Shown in pieces: positions 43,001 through 53,100 of a stretch of DNA of 64,000 nucleotides; the first letter of the stretch is position 1; each line of letters opens with the position of its first letter. The notes beneath the pieces were generated by a model that saw only the letters and a program-made list of their open reading frames with translations, was not told the DNA's origin and made no database searches. The position numbers were made by a program, and so were the translations under genes. The DNA comes from Azophilus sp965221465. Lineage in GTDB: Bacteria > Pseudomonadota > Gammaproteobacteria > Pseudomonadales > Azotimanducaceae. The stretch lies in the NCBI GenBank assembly GCA_965221465.1, contig OZ244892.1:4402001-4466000 (forward strand), in the 5' to 3' direction.

Positions 43001-44002
43001 GTGACCATACTGGAATCGGGTCTGCCGCCGGACCTCGAACTCGACGCCACAGTATCCGTACGGCAGGCGTTCGACCTCGACCTCGACCTGGAAGTGCCGG
43101 CGTTTTCGCAGCGTACGGACTACGTTCCGGCCGTGGACGACGACTACCTGTTCGACCGCGACACGACGCTGGCCATCCTGGCGGGCTTCGGCCACAACCG
43201 GCGGGTGATGATCCAGGGCTACCACGGCACGGGCAAGTCGACCCACGTCGAACAGGTGGCCGCGCGGCTCAACTGGCCCTGCCTGCGCATCAACCTCGAC
43301 AGCCACATCAGCCGCATCGACCTGGTCGGCAAGGACGCCATCGTCGTCGAGGACGGCAAGCAGATCACTGCCTTCAAGGAGGGAATTCTCCCCTGGGCGT
43401 TGCAGAATCCGGTGGCGCTCTGCTTCGACGAATACGACGCGGGCCGCCCGGATGTCATGTTCGTCATCCAGCGCGTGCTGGAGGTGGAGGGCAAGCTCAC
43501 CTTGCTCGACCAGAACAAAGTGATCTCCCCGCACCCTCATTTTCGCCTCTTCTCCACCACCAACACGGTGGGTCTCGGCGATACCACCGGGCTCTATCAC
43601 GGCACGCAGCAGATCAACCAGGGCCAGATGGACCGCTGGAGTATCGTCACCACCCTGAACTACCTCGAGCACGATGCGGAGACGGATATCGTGCTCGGCA
43701 AGGCGAAGAGCTACGCCGAAACCGAGGCCGGGCGCCGCGCGGTGTCGAACATGGTTGCCGTTGCCGATCTCACCCGTCAGGGGTTCATCAACGGCGACGT
43801 GTCCGTGGTCATGTCGCCCCGCACGGTCCTCACCTGGGCGCAGAATGCCGAGATTTTCGGCGATACGGGGTTCGCCTTCCGCCTCACTTTCCTGAACAAG
43901 TGCGACGAGCTCGAGCGCCCCATCGTGGCGGAGTACTACCAGCGCTGCATGGGCGAAGACCTGGGCGATGCGACCGCGGGCATCACGCTGCGGACAGCCT
44001 GA
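43001..44002 (+). CDS. cobS: CobS-type AAA+ ATPase (cobaltochelatase subunit)
   Basis: 333 residues. MoxR/CobS-type AAA+ protein: Walker A GYHGTGKST at 73-81, Walker B ALCFDEYDAG, sensor FSTTNTVGLGDTTGLYHGT. CobS and CobT drive cobalt insertion into hydrogenobyrinate diamide with CobN. GGGAG lies five bases before the GTG start, and a TAAAAT box is 30 bases upstream. CobN and other cobalamin genes are not in the window. Such unaccompanied cobST pairs are common in non-B12 makers, so the true target may differ. Confidence 0.9.
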   Translation: MTILESGLPPDLELDATVSVRQAFDLDLDLEVPAFSQRTDYVPAVDDDYLFDRDTTLAILAGFGHNRRVMIQGYHGTGKSTHVEQVAARLNWPCLRINLDSHISRIDLVGKDAIVVEDGKQITAFKEGILPWALQNPVALCFDEYDAGRPDVMFVIQRVLEVEGKLTLLDQNKVISPHPHFRLFSTTNTVGLGDTTGLYHGTQQINQGQMDRWSIVTTLNYLEHDAETDIVLGKAKSYAETEAGRRAVSNMVAVADLTRQGFINGDVSVVMSPRTVLTWAQNAEIFGDTGFAFRLTFLNKCDELERPIVAEYYQRCMGEDLGDATAGITLRTA

Positions 44003-44016
44003 TCGGGGGCGCCGCC

Positions 44017-45840
44017 ATGCCGGTCGAACCGGAACATCCCCTCGAATCCTTCAAGCGCGCCACGGTCGCCACGGTGCGGGCGATTGCGGAAGACAACGAA
44101 GTCGAGGTCGCCTTCGGCCAGGGCACCCCGGTAGCGCGCGGCAACCGCCTGCGCATGCCCCTGCCCACCCTGGGCTGCGACGATGCGGAGATCGATGCCG
44201 TACGCGGCATGGGTGACGAACTGGCCTTGAAGCTCCGTTTCCACGACGAGGCGGTGCACAATCGCTATGCGCCGCGCAGCGGGCCCGCCCAGGAAATGTT
44301 CGAGTGGATCGAAGATGCGCGCATTGCCTCCATCGGCTCGCGGCGCTTCGAGGGGGTGGCGCGGAATCTGGAGGCGTCGCTGGAGGCCCACTGCCGCCAG
44401 GCGGAATTCGACGCGGTCGTCGATGTGGCGCAAGCGCCCCTATCGGTGGCCGTCGGCCTGCTGGTCCGGCAGCATCTGACCGGCCGTGACCTGCCGCCCT
44501 CCGCGGAAAATCTGGTCAGCTTCTGGCGCGATCATGTGCGCGAGCACGCCGGCGACGACATCGCGGCGCTCAAGGGCTGCCTGCACGATCAGCGCCGCTT
44601 CGCCACGGTCTGCCGCGAGATCATCGCCGATCTCGGCCTTGGCGCCGACCTGGAGGAACCGATCGAGGAGCAGCAGAACCGGGACGAATCCGAGGCAACC
44701 GACGAGGAAGCCGAGGGCGATGCCGAGTTCGACCCCGACGATGTCGTGCTCGACGACGAGGGCCTGACGGACGAGTCCGCCGACGGCGAGGCCAGCCTGG
44801 TGGAAATGGATGCAGACCTCGATTCCGAGGAACTCGGTTCGGAGGCCGACCCGGACGAAGCGCCCCAGGTCATGCCCGACGATGCCGGCCGCATCCGTGT
44901 CGATGTCGACTACGAGGCATACACCGGCGAGTACGACGAGGTGGTGCCCGCCGAGGAACTGTGCGACCCGGAAGAACTGACGCGCCTCAGAACCCTTCTC
45001 GACCAGCAGCTCGTACCCCTGCAGCACGCCACCGCCAAGCTTGCCAATCGCCTGCAGCGACGCCTGATGGCGAGGCAGAACCGTACCTGGGAGTTCGATC
45101 TCGACGAGGGCATTCTCGATTCCTCGCGTCTCGCCCAGGTGGTGGTCGACCCCATGAGCCCGCTGGCGTACAAGCAGGAAAAGCAGATGGACTTCCGCGA
45201 CACGGTGGTCACCCTGCTGATCGACAGCTCCGGTTCCATGCGCGGCCGTTCCATCACCATCGCCGCCATGTGCGCCGACATACTCGGGCGGACGCTGGAG
45301 CGGTGTTCGGTGCGCGTCGAGATTCTCGGTTTCACCACCCGCGGCTGGCGTGGCGGCCGCTCGCGGGAGAAATGGATCGCCGACGGCAAGCCCGCCCACC
45401 CCGGGCGCCTGAACGACCTGCGCCACATAGTCTACAAGGCTGCCGACGATACCTGGCGCCGCGCCCGCAAGAATCTCGGGCTGATGATGCGCGAAGAAAT
45501 GCTGAAAGAGAACATCGACGGCGAGGCGCTGATCTGGGCGCACAACCGCATCGTCGTGCGCGCCGAAGAGCGCAAGGTGCTCATGGTGATCTCGGACGGC
45601 CTGCCGGTGGACAACTCCACCCTGCTGGTGAACCCGAGCAACTATCTGGAACAGCACCTCAAGTACGCCATCGACACCATTGAGACGCGCTCGCCCGTGG
45701 AACTGCTCGCCATCGGCATCGGTCACGACGTCACGCACCACTACCGCCGGGCAGTGACCATCACCGATGCGGAACAACTCGGCGGTGCGATGACCGAGCA
45801 ACTCGCCGCGCTCTTCGAGGCGGAAAAGGCGGGGGCGTGA
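44017..45840 (+). CDS. cobT: CobT-type VWA-domain protein (cobaltochelatase subunit)
   Basis: 607 residues. N-terminal CobT domain to about residue 205, then a long acidic stretch (EEPIEEQQNRDESEATDEEA and beyond, about 210-300), and a C-terminal VWA domain whose metal-ion site is DSSGSM at 403-408. AEERKVLMVISDGLPVDNST is the later VWA block. It works with the AAA+ partner encoded 14 bp upstream as a chelatase or remodelling complex. The acidic linker is longer than I expect but typical of the family. Confidence 0.9.
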   Translation: MPVEPEHPLESFKRATVATVRAIAEDNEVEVAFGQGTPVARGNRLRMPLPTLGCDDAEIDAVRGMGDELALKLRFHDEAVHNRYAPRSGPAQEMFEWIEDARIASIGSRRFEGVARNLEASLEAHCRQAEFDAVVDVAQAPLSVAVGLLVRQHLTGRDLPPSAENLVSFWRDHVREHAGDDIAALKGCLHDQRRFATVCREIIADLGLGADLEEPIEEQQNRDESEATDEEAEGDAEFDPDDVVLDDEGLTDESADGEASLVEMDADLDSEELGSEADPDEAPQVMPDDAGRIRVDVDYEAYTGEYDEVVPAEELCDPEELTRLRTLLDQQLVPLQHATAKLANRLQRRLMARQNRTWEFDLDEGILDSSRLAQVVVDPMSPLAYKQEKQMDFRDTVVTLLIDSSGSMRGRSITIAAMCADILGRTLERCSVRVEILGFTTRGWRGGRSREKWIADGKPAHPGRLNDLRHIVYKAADDTWRRARKNLGLMMREEMLKENIDGEALIWAHNRIVVRAEERKVLMVISDGLPVDNSTLLVNPSNYLEQHLKYAIDTIETRSPVELLAIGIGHDVTHHYRRAVTITDAEQLGGAMTEQLAALFEAEKAGA

Positions 45841-45880
45841 CGCCGCCTGCGCCTGCGGGGCGCCCGGGTTGCCGGTGGGA

Positions 45881-46168
45881 TTATTCCCTGATGACCTGCA
45901 GTCGTTCGATTTCCGGCGCGCCGCTCATCACCTCGGCGAGACCGGGCCCGGCGGCTCTGAAGTGCTCGGTCTTGCCGTGAGCATCGAGGTCTTCCTGGGT
46001 GTCGTACAACTCCAGCATCAGATAGTTGCCGTCCTTGTCCTTGCACATCGAGTACATCCGATTGCCCGGTTCGTTGGCTCGAACCTGGTCGATCAGGTTT
46101 GACATGTGTGCTTCGAAGGCGGCTTCCTTTCCTTTTGCGACATGCAGTCTGGCGATTACGGCGATCAT
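45881..46168 (-). CDS. Antibiotic biosynthesis monooxygenase (ABM) family protein
   Basis: 95 residues. MIAVIARLHVAKGKEAAFEA, then NEPGNRMYSMCKDKDG, YLMLELYDTQEDLDAHGKTE and HFRAA is the YgiN/ABM dimeric ferredoxin-like fold, seen in quinol monooxygenases and related cofactor-free enzymes. GGAGGA precedes the ATG. It converges on cobT with 40 bp between them. Substrate unknown. Confidence 0.88.
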   Translation of the reverse strand: MIAVIARLHVAKGKEAAFEAHMSNLIDQVRANEPGNRMYSMCKDKDGNYLMLELYDTQEDLDAHGKTEHFRAAGPGLAEVMSGAPEIERLQVIRE

Positions 46169-46321
46169 GGTGTCCTCCGGGAAAGAGGCGAGAATAACAA
46201 CCGGCGTGCCGATGCCCAAGCCAGTGCTTTCACCAATCTTGCCTTGCCGGTCCTGGTACGCTCGTTCACGAATCAGTCCGGCCGGGAATTCGAGGCGACC
46301 GACCTCGCCCTGTAGATTCGA

Positions 46322-46873
46322 ATGGGTCGCGGCCGGCTGATCGCCGAACTCGATGCCTACGCGGCGCGTTTTCCCGACGAACGGGCAACGGCGCTGCGAT
46401 TTCGCGAATTCGTCCGGCGCCACGAGGCCTGTTTCGAGCGGCGATGCCTGCCCGGCCATGTGACCGGCAGCGCCTGGATCGTGGATCGAAGCGGCACGCG
46501 GGTGTTGCTGACGCATCACCGAAAGCTGGGCCGCTGGCTGCAGCCGGGGGGTCACAGCGACGGGGAACCGGACGGTCTGGCGGTGGCCCTTCGCGAAGCG
46601 CGGGAGGAAACGGGTCTGGAACTGGTTGCCTGTTCCGAAGCCCCCATGGACCTGGACATTCACGCGATACCGGCCTGGGGCCGGGACCCGGCCCATCGGC
46701 ACTACGACCTGCGGTACGCTCTGAGGGCGCGATCCGACACCTACAAGGTGAGCGCAGAGTCCCACGACCTGGCCTGGGTCGGCATCGATGCGCTCGAGGC
46801 CTATTCGAACGAGGCATCGATCCTGCGCATGCGACGCAAATGGATGGACGGGTATTCTCGCGGCGACGATTGA
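46322..46873 (+). CDS. NUDIX hydrolase
   Basis: 183 residues. The Nudix helix GGHSDGEPDGLAVALREA then REETGLEL fits the GX5EX7REUXEEXGU box, with one extra residue before RE. LLTHHRKLGRWLQPGGH precedes it. Nudix enzymes hydrolyse nucleoside diphosphates linked to other groups; the N-terminal 45 residues form an extra helical region. ATG start just after the divergent ABM gene region. Confidence 0.88.
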   Translation: MGRGRLIAELDAYAARFPDERATALRFREFVRRHEACFERRCLPGHVTGSAWIVDRSGTRVLLTHHRKLGRWLQPGGHSDGEPDGLAVALREAREETGLELVACSEAPMDLDIHAIPAWGRDPAHRHYDLRYALRARSDTYKVSAESHDLAWVGIDALEAYSNEASILRMRRKWMDGYSRGDD

Positions 46874-47032
46874 CAGCGTGGCGGCCTGCAACAAGGCGCA
46901 CGCTGTGGTTGCGGGGCAGTTCGGTGGCAGTTTGGCGGCGGGCGATGGGGCGGCTCCAGGACGGCATCGCAGCCGGCCGGCAACGACGATCGGTTCACGA
47001 TTCGATCCGGCGGCCGGCGGTTTCCGAATGCG

Positions 47033-47061
47033 TTGACAGTGCCATTGGCAATACCTAATGT
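47033..47061 (+). promoter_or_regulatory. Candidate promoter of the first paired TonB receptor gene
   Basis: TTGACA (6 of 6), 17 bases, then TAATGT (3 of 6), about 150 bp upstream of the receptor. It is the best promoter-like pair in the 341-bp gap after the NUDIX gene, which otherwise shows no gene or repeat. Confidence 0.4.
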
Positions 47062-47214
47062 AGCTGCGTCGGTGCGGCGTTTTCCAGGTTTGGGGGATGG
47101 GCCGGTATCCGGCAGCTTGCAGCGGCTCATCGATCGTGGCCGGCAACGGTCGCGGCAGAGGGTCGGCTCAGGCAAATCGAGTGCTTCGACAACCTGGATA
47201 TGGAGAGGTCAACG

Positions 47215-49542
47215 ATGAGAAAACTGATTGCCTGCCTGGCGGGCCTGAGTGTGCTTGGGATTCCGGCAGCGGTTCTTGCGGAAGAAACGGCCGAATCGGC
47301 CAACGACATCATCGAGGAAATGGTCGTCACGGCCACCAAGCGCGAAGAGTCCATTCAGGACGTACCGATCGCCGTGTCCGCGTTCAGCGGCGAGGACCTG
47401 GCAGCGAGAGGCGTGCAGGATATCTACGGATTGCAGGAGGTTTCGCCCTCGATCGCGGTCTACAGTTCCAACAGCACCTCCAACGGCGGTACCCTGCGCA
47501 TCCGCGGGGTCGGCACCACGGGCAACAACCCGGGCCTCGAAGCGGCGGTGGGCACGTTCATCGACGGCATCTACCGCTCCCGGGCCGGCCTTGCCTTCAC
47601 CGACCTGACGGACATCGACAGAATCGAGATACTGCGCGGCCCCCAGGGCACGCTGTTCGGCAAGAACACGGTGGCCGGCGCGGTCAACATCATCACCCGC
47701 AAGCCGGAATTCGAGAACAGCGCCAGCCTGACGGTAGGCATGGGCAACCTCGATTCCCAGGAGTACGGGTTCATCGGCAATGCCGTGCTCTCGGAAGATG
47801 TGCTGGCCGGCCGGATCGCCTACAGCTACCGCAAGCGCGACGGTTTCTACCAGGACATCGACTCCGACGACGCCTGGGACAACCGCGACCGGCACAACCT
47901 GCGCGGGCAACTGCTGTGGACGCCCAACGACCGGGTGGAAGTGCGCTTCATCGGCGACTACACCGAGAAGGACGAAAGCTGCTGCCCGGCTGCTTTCTGG
48001 ATTCCCGGCCCGACCAGTGCAGCGGTTGCAGCGCTCGGCGGCGACATCACCCCCTACGAAGTGGGCAGCGACCTGCGCGTCGGCACCAACTACGAACCCT
48101 ACGAGGATGTGGAGGACTGGGGCCTGTCGCTGGACGTGCTGTACGAAGTCAGCGACACCATGAGCTTCCGCTCCATCACCTCTTATCGGGACTGGCAAGT
48201 GGCCCGGGGGCAGGACATCGACTTTACCAATGCCGACATCCTGCACCCCCAGGATTCGGACGAGACCTTCCAGAACTTCTCCCAGGAATTCCAGCTGTTC
48301 GGCGAGAACGGCGACCTGTCCTGGCTGATGGGCGGCTACGTCTACACCGAGGATCTTGATTCCACCGAATATGTAGTGTTAAGCCACGACGGCGGCAACT
48401 ATATCGGGCTCCTATTCGGCAATCCGGCTGTCGCGCCATTATTCATGGGTGACCCAGCCGGGCGGGGAGTTCCCGGCCAAGGCTACGACGCGGTCTTCTT
48501 TTCGGAAACCGTAGGTTGGTCTCTGTTCACCCACAACACTTGGCAGGCCACCGATGTCTTCGACATTACCGTCGGCGCACGCTATTCCTGGGAGGAAAAG
48601 GAAGCCGGAATGATCATCAACGGTGCGCCGTTCGGCGAATTGATCAACGACCCGTTCTGCATTTCATTTGGTTTCATTCCCGCGTTCTTCCCCCTCTGCG
48701 ACAACCTCAGCTATAACGCCAAGGAAGACGAAAGCAAGCTGACTGGCACGGTGAAAGGCTCGTGGAATGTAAGCGATGACGTGAGCATTTATGTCGGTTA
48801 TAGCCGTGGTTACAAGGCGGGCGGCTACAACCTCGACCAGGAAGCCGTCGGGTTCCGGGACGAGACTGGCAACTTCGTGGATGAAAGCCGATTCGACCCG
48901 GAAACCTCGGACTCGTTCGAACTCGGCATCAAGGGCCGGTTCCTCGATGGGCGCTTGACGGTGAACACCGCCGTATTCCACACCACCTTCGACGACTTCC
49001 AACTCAACACGTTCACGGGGCTGGGATTCACGGTAGGCAATGTCAAGGAAGCCGTCTCCACGGGTGTGGAACTGGAATCGTTCCTTACCCTGGGTGACGG
49101 CGTCTTCCTGACAGCGGGCGCCACCTACACCGACGCCCGTTACGGCAACGATCTCGTCGAGGCAAACGCCAGCATCGAGGACAAGCGCTTGACCCAGTCG
49201 CCGCTTTGGCAGGCCAGCGCATCGGTGTTCATCGACCGCGAGATCCCCGACTCCAACTACCGTTGGATTGCCAATGCCAACTGGTCCCATGTCGGGGAAG
49301 TCAACACCGGTTCCGACCTCGACCCGGAAAAGGTTCGCGAAGCCTACAACATGTTCAATGCGCAGTTGGGCATCAAGACCGCCGACGGCCGCTACGAAGT
49401 CATCGCCTGGGGCCGCAACCTCAGCAACAAGCGGGTGAACACGCTGGTCTTCGACTCGGTATTCCAGGGCGGAAGCTGGCATACGTTCGGCAACGAGCCG
49501 CGCACCTACGGGTTGACACTGAAAGCTCACCTGATGAACTGA
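47215..49542 (+). CDS. TonB-dependent outer-membrane receptor
   Basis: 775 residues. Signal peptide (LIACLAGLSVLGIPAAVLA), TonB-box-like EEMVVTATKREESIQDVPI, plug blocks LRIRGVGTTGNNPG and RIEILRGPQGTLFGKNT, and a long barrel ending RTYGLTLKAHLMN. The motif GYSRGYKAGGYNLDQ is typical of this large family of catabolic receptors. GAGAGG lies six bases before the chosen ATG. Followed by a strong terminator-like hairpin. The part around 48360-48560 shows less GC-rich codons than the rest, perhaps a recombined surface-loop segment. Ligand unknown. Confidence 0.93.
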   Translation: MRKLIACLAGLSVLGIPAAVLAEETAESANDIIEEMVVTATKREESIQDVPIAVSAFSGEDLAARGVQDIYGLQEVSPSIAVYSSNSTSNGGTLRIRGVGTTGNNPGLEAAVGTFIDGIYRSRAGLAFTDLTDIDRIEILRGPQGTLFGKNTVAGAVNIITRKPEFENSASLTVGMGNLDSQEYGFIGNAVLSEDVLAGRIAYSYRKRDGFYQDIDSDDAWDNRDRHNLRGQLLWTPNDRVEVRFIGDYTEKDESCCPAAFWIPGPTSAAVAALGGDITPYEVGSDLRVGTNYEPYEDVEDWGLSLDVLYEVSDTMSFRSITSYRDWQVARGQDIDFTNADILHPQDSDETFQNFSQEFQLFGENGDLSWLMGGYVYTEDLDSTEYVVLSHDGGNYIGLLFGNPAVAPLFMGDPAGRGVPGQGYDAVFFSETVGWSLFTHNTWQATDVFDITVGARYSWEEKEAGMIINGAPFGELINDPFCISFGFIPAFFPLCDNLSYNAKEDESKLTGTVKGSWNVSDDVSIYVGYSRGYKAGGYNLDQEAVGFRDETGNFVDESRFDPETSDSFELGIKGRFLDGRLTVNTAVFHTTFDDFQLNTFTGLGFTVGNVKEAVSTGVELESFLTLGDGVFLTAGATYTDARYGNDLVEANASIEDKRLTQSPLWQASASVFIDREIPDSNYRWIANANWSHVGEVNTGSDLDPEKVREAYNMFNAQLGIKTADGRYEVIAWGRNLSNKRVNTLVFDSVFQGGSWHTFGNEPRTYGLTLKAHLMN

Positions 49543-49555
49543 CGGGGAATCCCCC

Positions 49556-49594
49556 GGGCCTGCGCGCAAGCTTGTCGTGCGAGCGCGCAGGCCC
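49556..49594 (+). terminator. Terminator-like hairpin after the receptor gene
   Basis: GGGCCTGCGCGC and GCGCGCAGGCCC pair perfectly over 12 bp with a 15-base loop, 14 bp after the stop codon. There is no run of T, so Rho-independent activity is uncertain. Confidence 0.5.
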
Positions 49595-49683
49595 CTCCGC
49601 AGTCGCCTGCCCCGAAGCAGGCCCGCTGGATTCCTCGATCCCGATGCACGCTTGCATTCGAGTTGCATCGGGAACACAGGCTC

Positions 49684-49878
49684 GCTGGTAGAGAACCGCT
49701 GTGCGGTGCGTGTATACGGCTCGCCAACGGCTTGCCGATAGCTCGCGATGGCTTGGCGAACGGCGCTACTTGCGCCCATCGTCGCGTCAAGCACATGCCC
49801 CCCGGTGCGCCATTCGGCGAGCTGCCGGCGAGCCCTGTGCACGCACCGCATACCGGTCCTCGGCGCCCGGTCGAAACA
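49684..49878 (-). repeat. R1 repeat copy G, diverged
   Basis: Arms GAGAACCGCTGTGCGGTGCG and CGCACCGCATACCGGTCCTC enclose a longer, different centre (with TTGCCGATAGCTCGCGATGG), followed by the CGCCCGGTCGAA block that corresponds to TTCGATCCGG on the other strand. The outer head is lost. With a small R2 piece it fills most of the 572-bp gap between the two receptors. Confidence 0.6.
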
Positions 49879-49893
49879 AAAGTACCCAAGTCC

Positions 49894-49945
49894 ACCCCTA
49901 CGTCACCGACTCTTGTCGCGATGGCGCTGACGTGCCGCGCTTGCG
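49894..49945 (+). repeat. R2 repeat, degenerate end fragment
   Basis: CCCCTACGTCACCGACTCTT followed by GTCGCGATGGCG resembles the end of the lptE copy (CCGTCACCGACTTTCGTCGC). No opposite end is present. Confidence 0.4.
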
Positions 49946-50031
49946 CGAGTGGATCGGCCTTCGCAGCAGGACGTTTGCCGGCAGCTGTCCAGATACGCGG
50001 GCGATACGTGTTGCTTCAACCCCGCCGGCGT

Positions 50032-50060
50032 TTGACACGGGCAATGGGCGCGCCTATAAG
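50032..50060 (+). promoter_or_regulatory. Strong sigma70-like promoter of the large TonB receptor
   Basis: TTGACA (6 of 6), exactly 17 bases, then TATAAG (5 of 6), 55 bp upstream of the receptor start. This is the best promoter match in the window. Confidence 0.7.
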
Positions 50061-50114
50061 GAAATGGGAATCTAAATGGTTCTGGCCGACCACGAACCGA
50101 CACAGGGGGAAATC

Positions 50115-53100
50115 ATGAGACGTGCAACATTCATTCGCCCGCTGGGACTGACCTGCGCTGCCGGCGCTCTCGGTCTCTGGGCATCCTTGCCGGCATTTGC
50201 GGAGGAAGACGCCAGCGGCATCGAAGAGGTGATCGTCACCGCTCAGCGCACCGAGGAGAGCATTCAGGACGTCCCGATCGCGGTGACGGCGCTGACCGGC
50301 GGCATGCTGGAGGACCGGCAGGTGATCACGCCGTCCGACCTGCAGATGAACGCGCCGAGCGTCAGCTTCACGCCGACCAATTTCGGCAGTTACAGCTTCA
50401 GCATCCGCGGCATCGGCCGGCTGGTGATCGGCACCACGGGGGAAGCCGGGGTGTCGTCGCACATCAACGAGATTCCCGTGGCGACCAACCTCACCGCCAT
50501 CGAATTCTTCGACATGGAACGGGTGGAGGTACTGCGCGGGCCCCAGGGCACCCTCTACGGGCGCAACGCCACTGGTGGCGCCATCAACTTCGTCACCGCC
50601 ATGCCCGACTACGAAGACCCCTCCGGCTTTCTCGATTTCGAATACGGCGACTACAACCACCAGCGCGTCAAGGGCATGTTCAACGTCCCGCTCGGCGAAA
50701 CCGCCGGGCTGCGCGTCGCCGGTTTCAAGCTCGACCGCGATGGCTATGTCGAAAACCTCGCCTACGGTCAGGTGGGCACGGACGGCTCCACCCTCCAGGG
50801 CATCGACGACGATGTCGACGGCCGCGACATTACCGCCCTGCGCGCCACTTTCTCCTGGGATTTCTCGGATCGCGGCAACGTCTGGGTACAGTACAGCCTG
50901 TTCGAGGAAGACGACGACCGGGCGCGCATCAGCAATCAGGTCTGCGTGCGCAACACCATTCCCACTACCGGGTGCAAGCCCAACGAGTACGGCTTCGAAT
51001 CGCCGCACCTCGGCGCCACGACGGGTGGCATTTTCGGCGGGGCCGCGGGCGCGCTGCCCTTCGGCGTGGACGGGGCCGACCGCTCGCTGTTCGCCTTTCC
51101 GCGACCGGAAATGGACAGCTTCCGCCAAACGCACACCGACTTCGAACCCCTCTACACGGACGACGAAGACCTGTGGCTGATGGGCCTGACCTACGAATTC
51201 GACCAGGTGACCCTGAGCCTGCAGGGCGCGTATCAGGACCGCACGTTCGTGGCCAGGCAGGACTATCTCATGGACGTGGGGGCGACGTTGAATCCGACGC
51301 CACTGAATCCGGCCGGGGTCTGGCCGACATCCTCGCCCGCGACCCTCAGCCCGGGGGGCGACTGGACGTCGGACACCTGCAACCTCTTCGACGGCACGGC
51401 GGGCATTTTCGGCGGCTGCGTTCTGGATGTGGACCAGTCCCGCGTCTTCGCCTACGACCAGGCCGATGCCGACATCGAGTACTGGACGGTGGAAGGTCGG
51501 CTGCAAAGCACCCTGGAAGGCCGGTTCAATTTCCAGATCGGCGGCAGCCTCTACGACTCGAAGTCCCACGGCGATTATTACGTGCTCGCCAACACCCTCG
51601 ACCTGGTTGGGGTCTTCGGCTCGGCCGCGCTGGCCGCACCGCCGCTGTACCCGACCTTCTTCAACAACACCAGCGACCCCGGTGGAGGCGCCCTGCAGGA
51701 CGGTTGGGCCGCATTCGGGGAGGCCTATTTCGACCTGACCGATCGCGTCAAGCTGACGGCCGGGCTGCGCTACAACGAAGACAACAAGGAAGTTCGGGAC
51801 ACCAGCGTGCTGTTCAATGCCATCAACGCCAATGCCGCCTTCGGCGGGTTGTTCGGCCCCGACCCGATCTGGGTGCGCACACCGTTGTTCCTCAATCTTG
51901 CCGGCCTCGCGCCGCCGCCGGACCCGAAGTTGCTGGAGTTCTGGGGCGCCGAGCAGGCCTACGCGGAAAACGCGGCGATGTTCGCCCAAGGGCTCGGCGC
52001 CATATTTTCCGGGGACTTCTCGGGAATCGCGACCGCGGCACAGGCCTTGAACGCCATTGCCGCAGCCATTCCGCCGGTTGCGGGCTTCGGCGAGACGCGG
52101 TTCGTGACGGGTAGCCCGAGCGAGGCGGACTGGACCGAGCTGAGCGGCCGCATCGGCATCGACTGGCAGGTCAACGACACGTCCATGATCTACGGCTTCT
52201 ACAGCCGCGGATACAAGCCGGGCGGCTTCAACCCGGCCATCCCGCCGGCGTTCCAGGCGACATCGGCGTTCACGTTCGATCACGAGCAGGTGGATGCCTT
52301 CGAGGTGGGCGCCAAGAACACCTTCATGGACGGCCGCCTGATGCTCAACGGCACCTTCTTCCTCTATGACTATGCCGCGCTGCAGGTGACGCGCATCCGC
52401 AACAACAGTTCGATCAACGACAATATCGATGCGGACATCATGGGTCTCGAGATCGAGGGCCTGTGGCGGCCCGAAGCTATGCCCGGAATGGAGGTGGACT
52501 TCTCCTACGGCTGGCTCGATACCGAAGTCTCCGGCTCCGAATCCCTCGACCCGGTCAACCGCACCGGCGGGAACGACGACTACATCCTGCTCAACAACAT
52601 CGATCCGGGTTCGCTCACCGGCGTCAACTACGTGGCGCGGCAATCGCAGATCACCCAGGCGGTGGTCGATACGGCCCTGGCGGCCGGCGGCGCGCTCGAC
52701 ATCCGCAACGGCGCCACCGTGCAGAGCGTTTCGTATCCGGCCAATGCCAACGGTGTCTCCATTCCGGCGTATTTCTCGAGGGCATTCCTCGCCGGCCTGG
52801 GCGTGGAAACCCTCGATGGCATTCCCGTCAGCCTGGACGGCAACCAGTTGCCGAACTCGCCGGAACACAGCATCCGGCTGGGCCTGGCCTATACCTGGCA
52901 GGTGCCCGCACTTTCGGGTTCGCTGACCGCGCGGTGGGACTACTACTGGCAGGACGATTCCTACGCCCGGGAGTTCAACAGCATCGGCGACCAGATCGAC
53001 AGCTGGGACCAGCACAACGCCACGCTCATCTACGAGAGCAACGACGGTCGCTGGATGCTGAAAGCCTGGGTACGCAACATCGGTGACGAGGAAAACGTGA

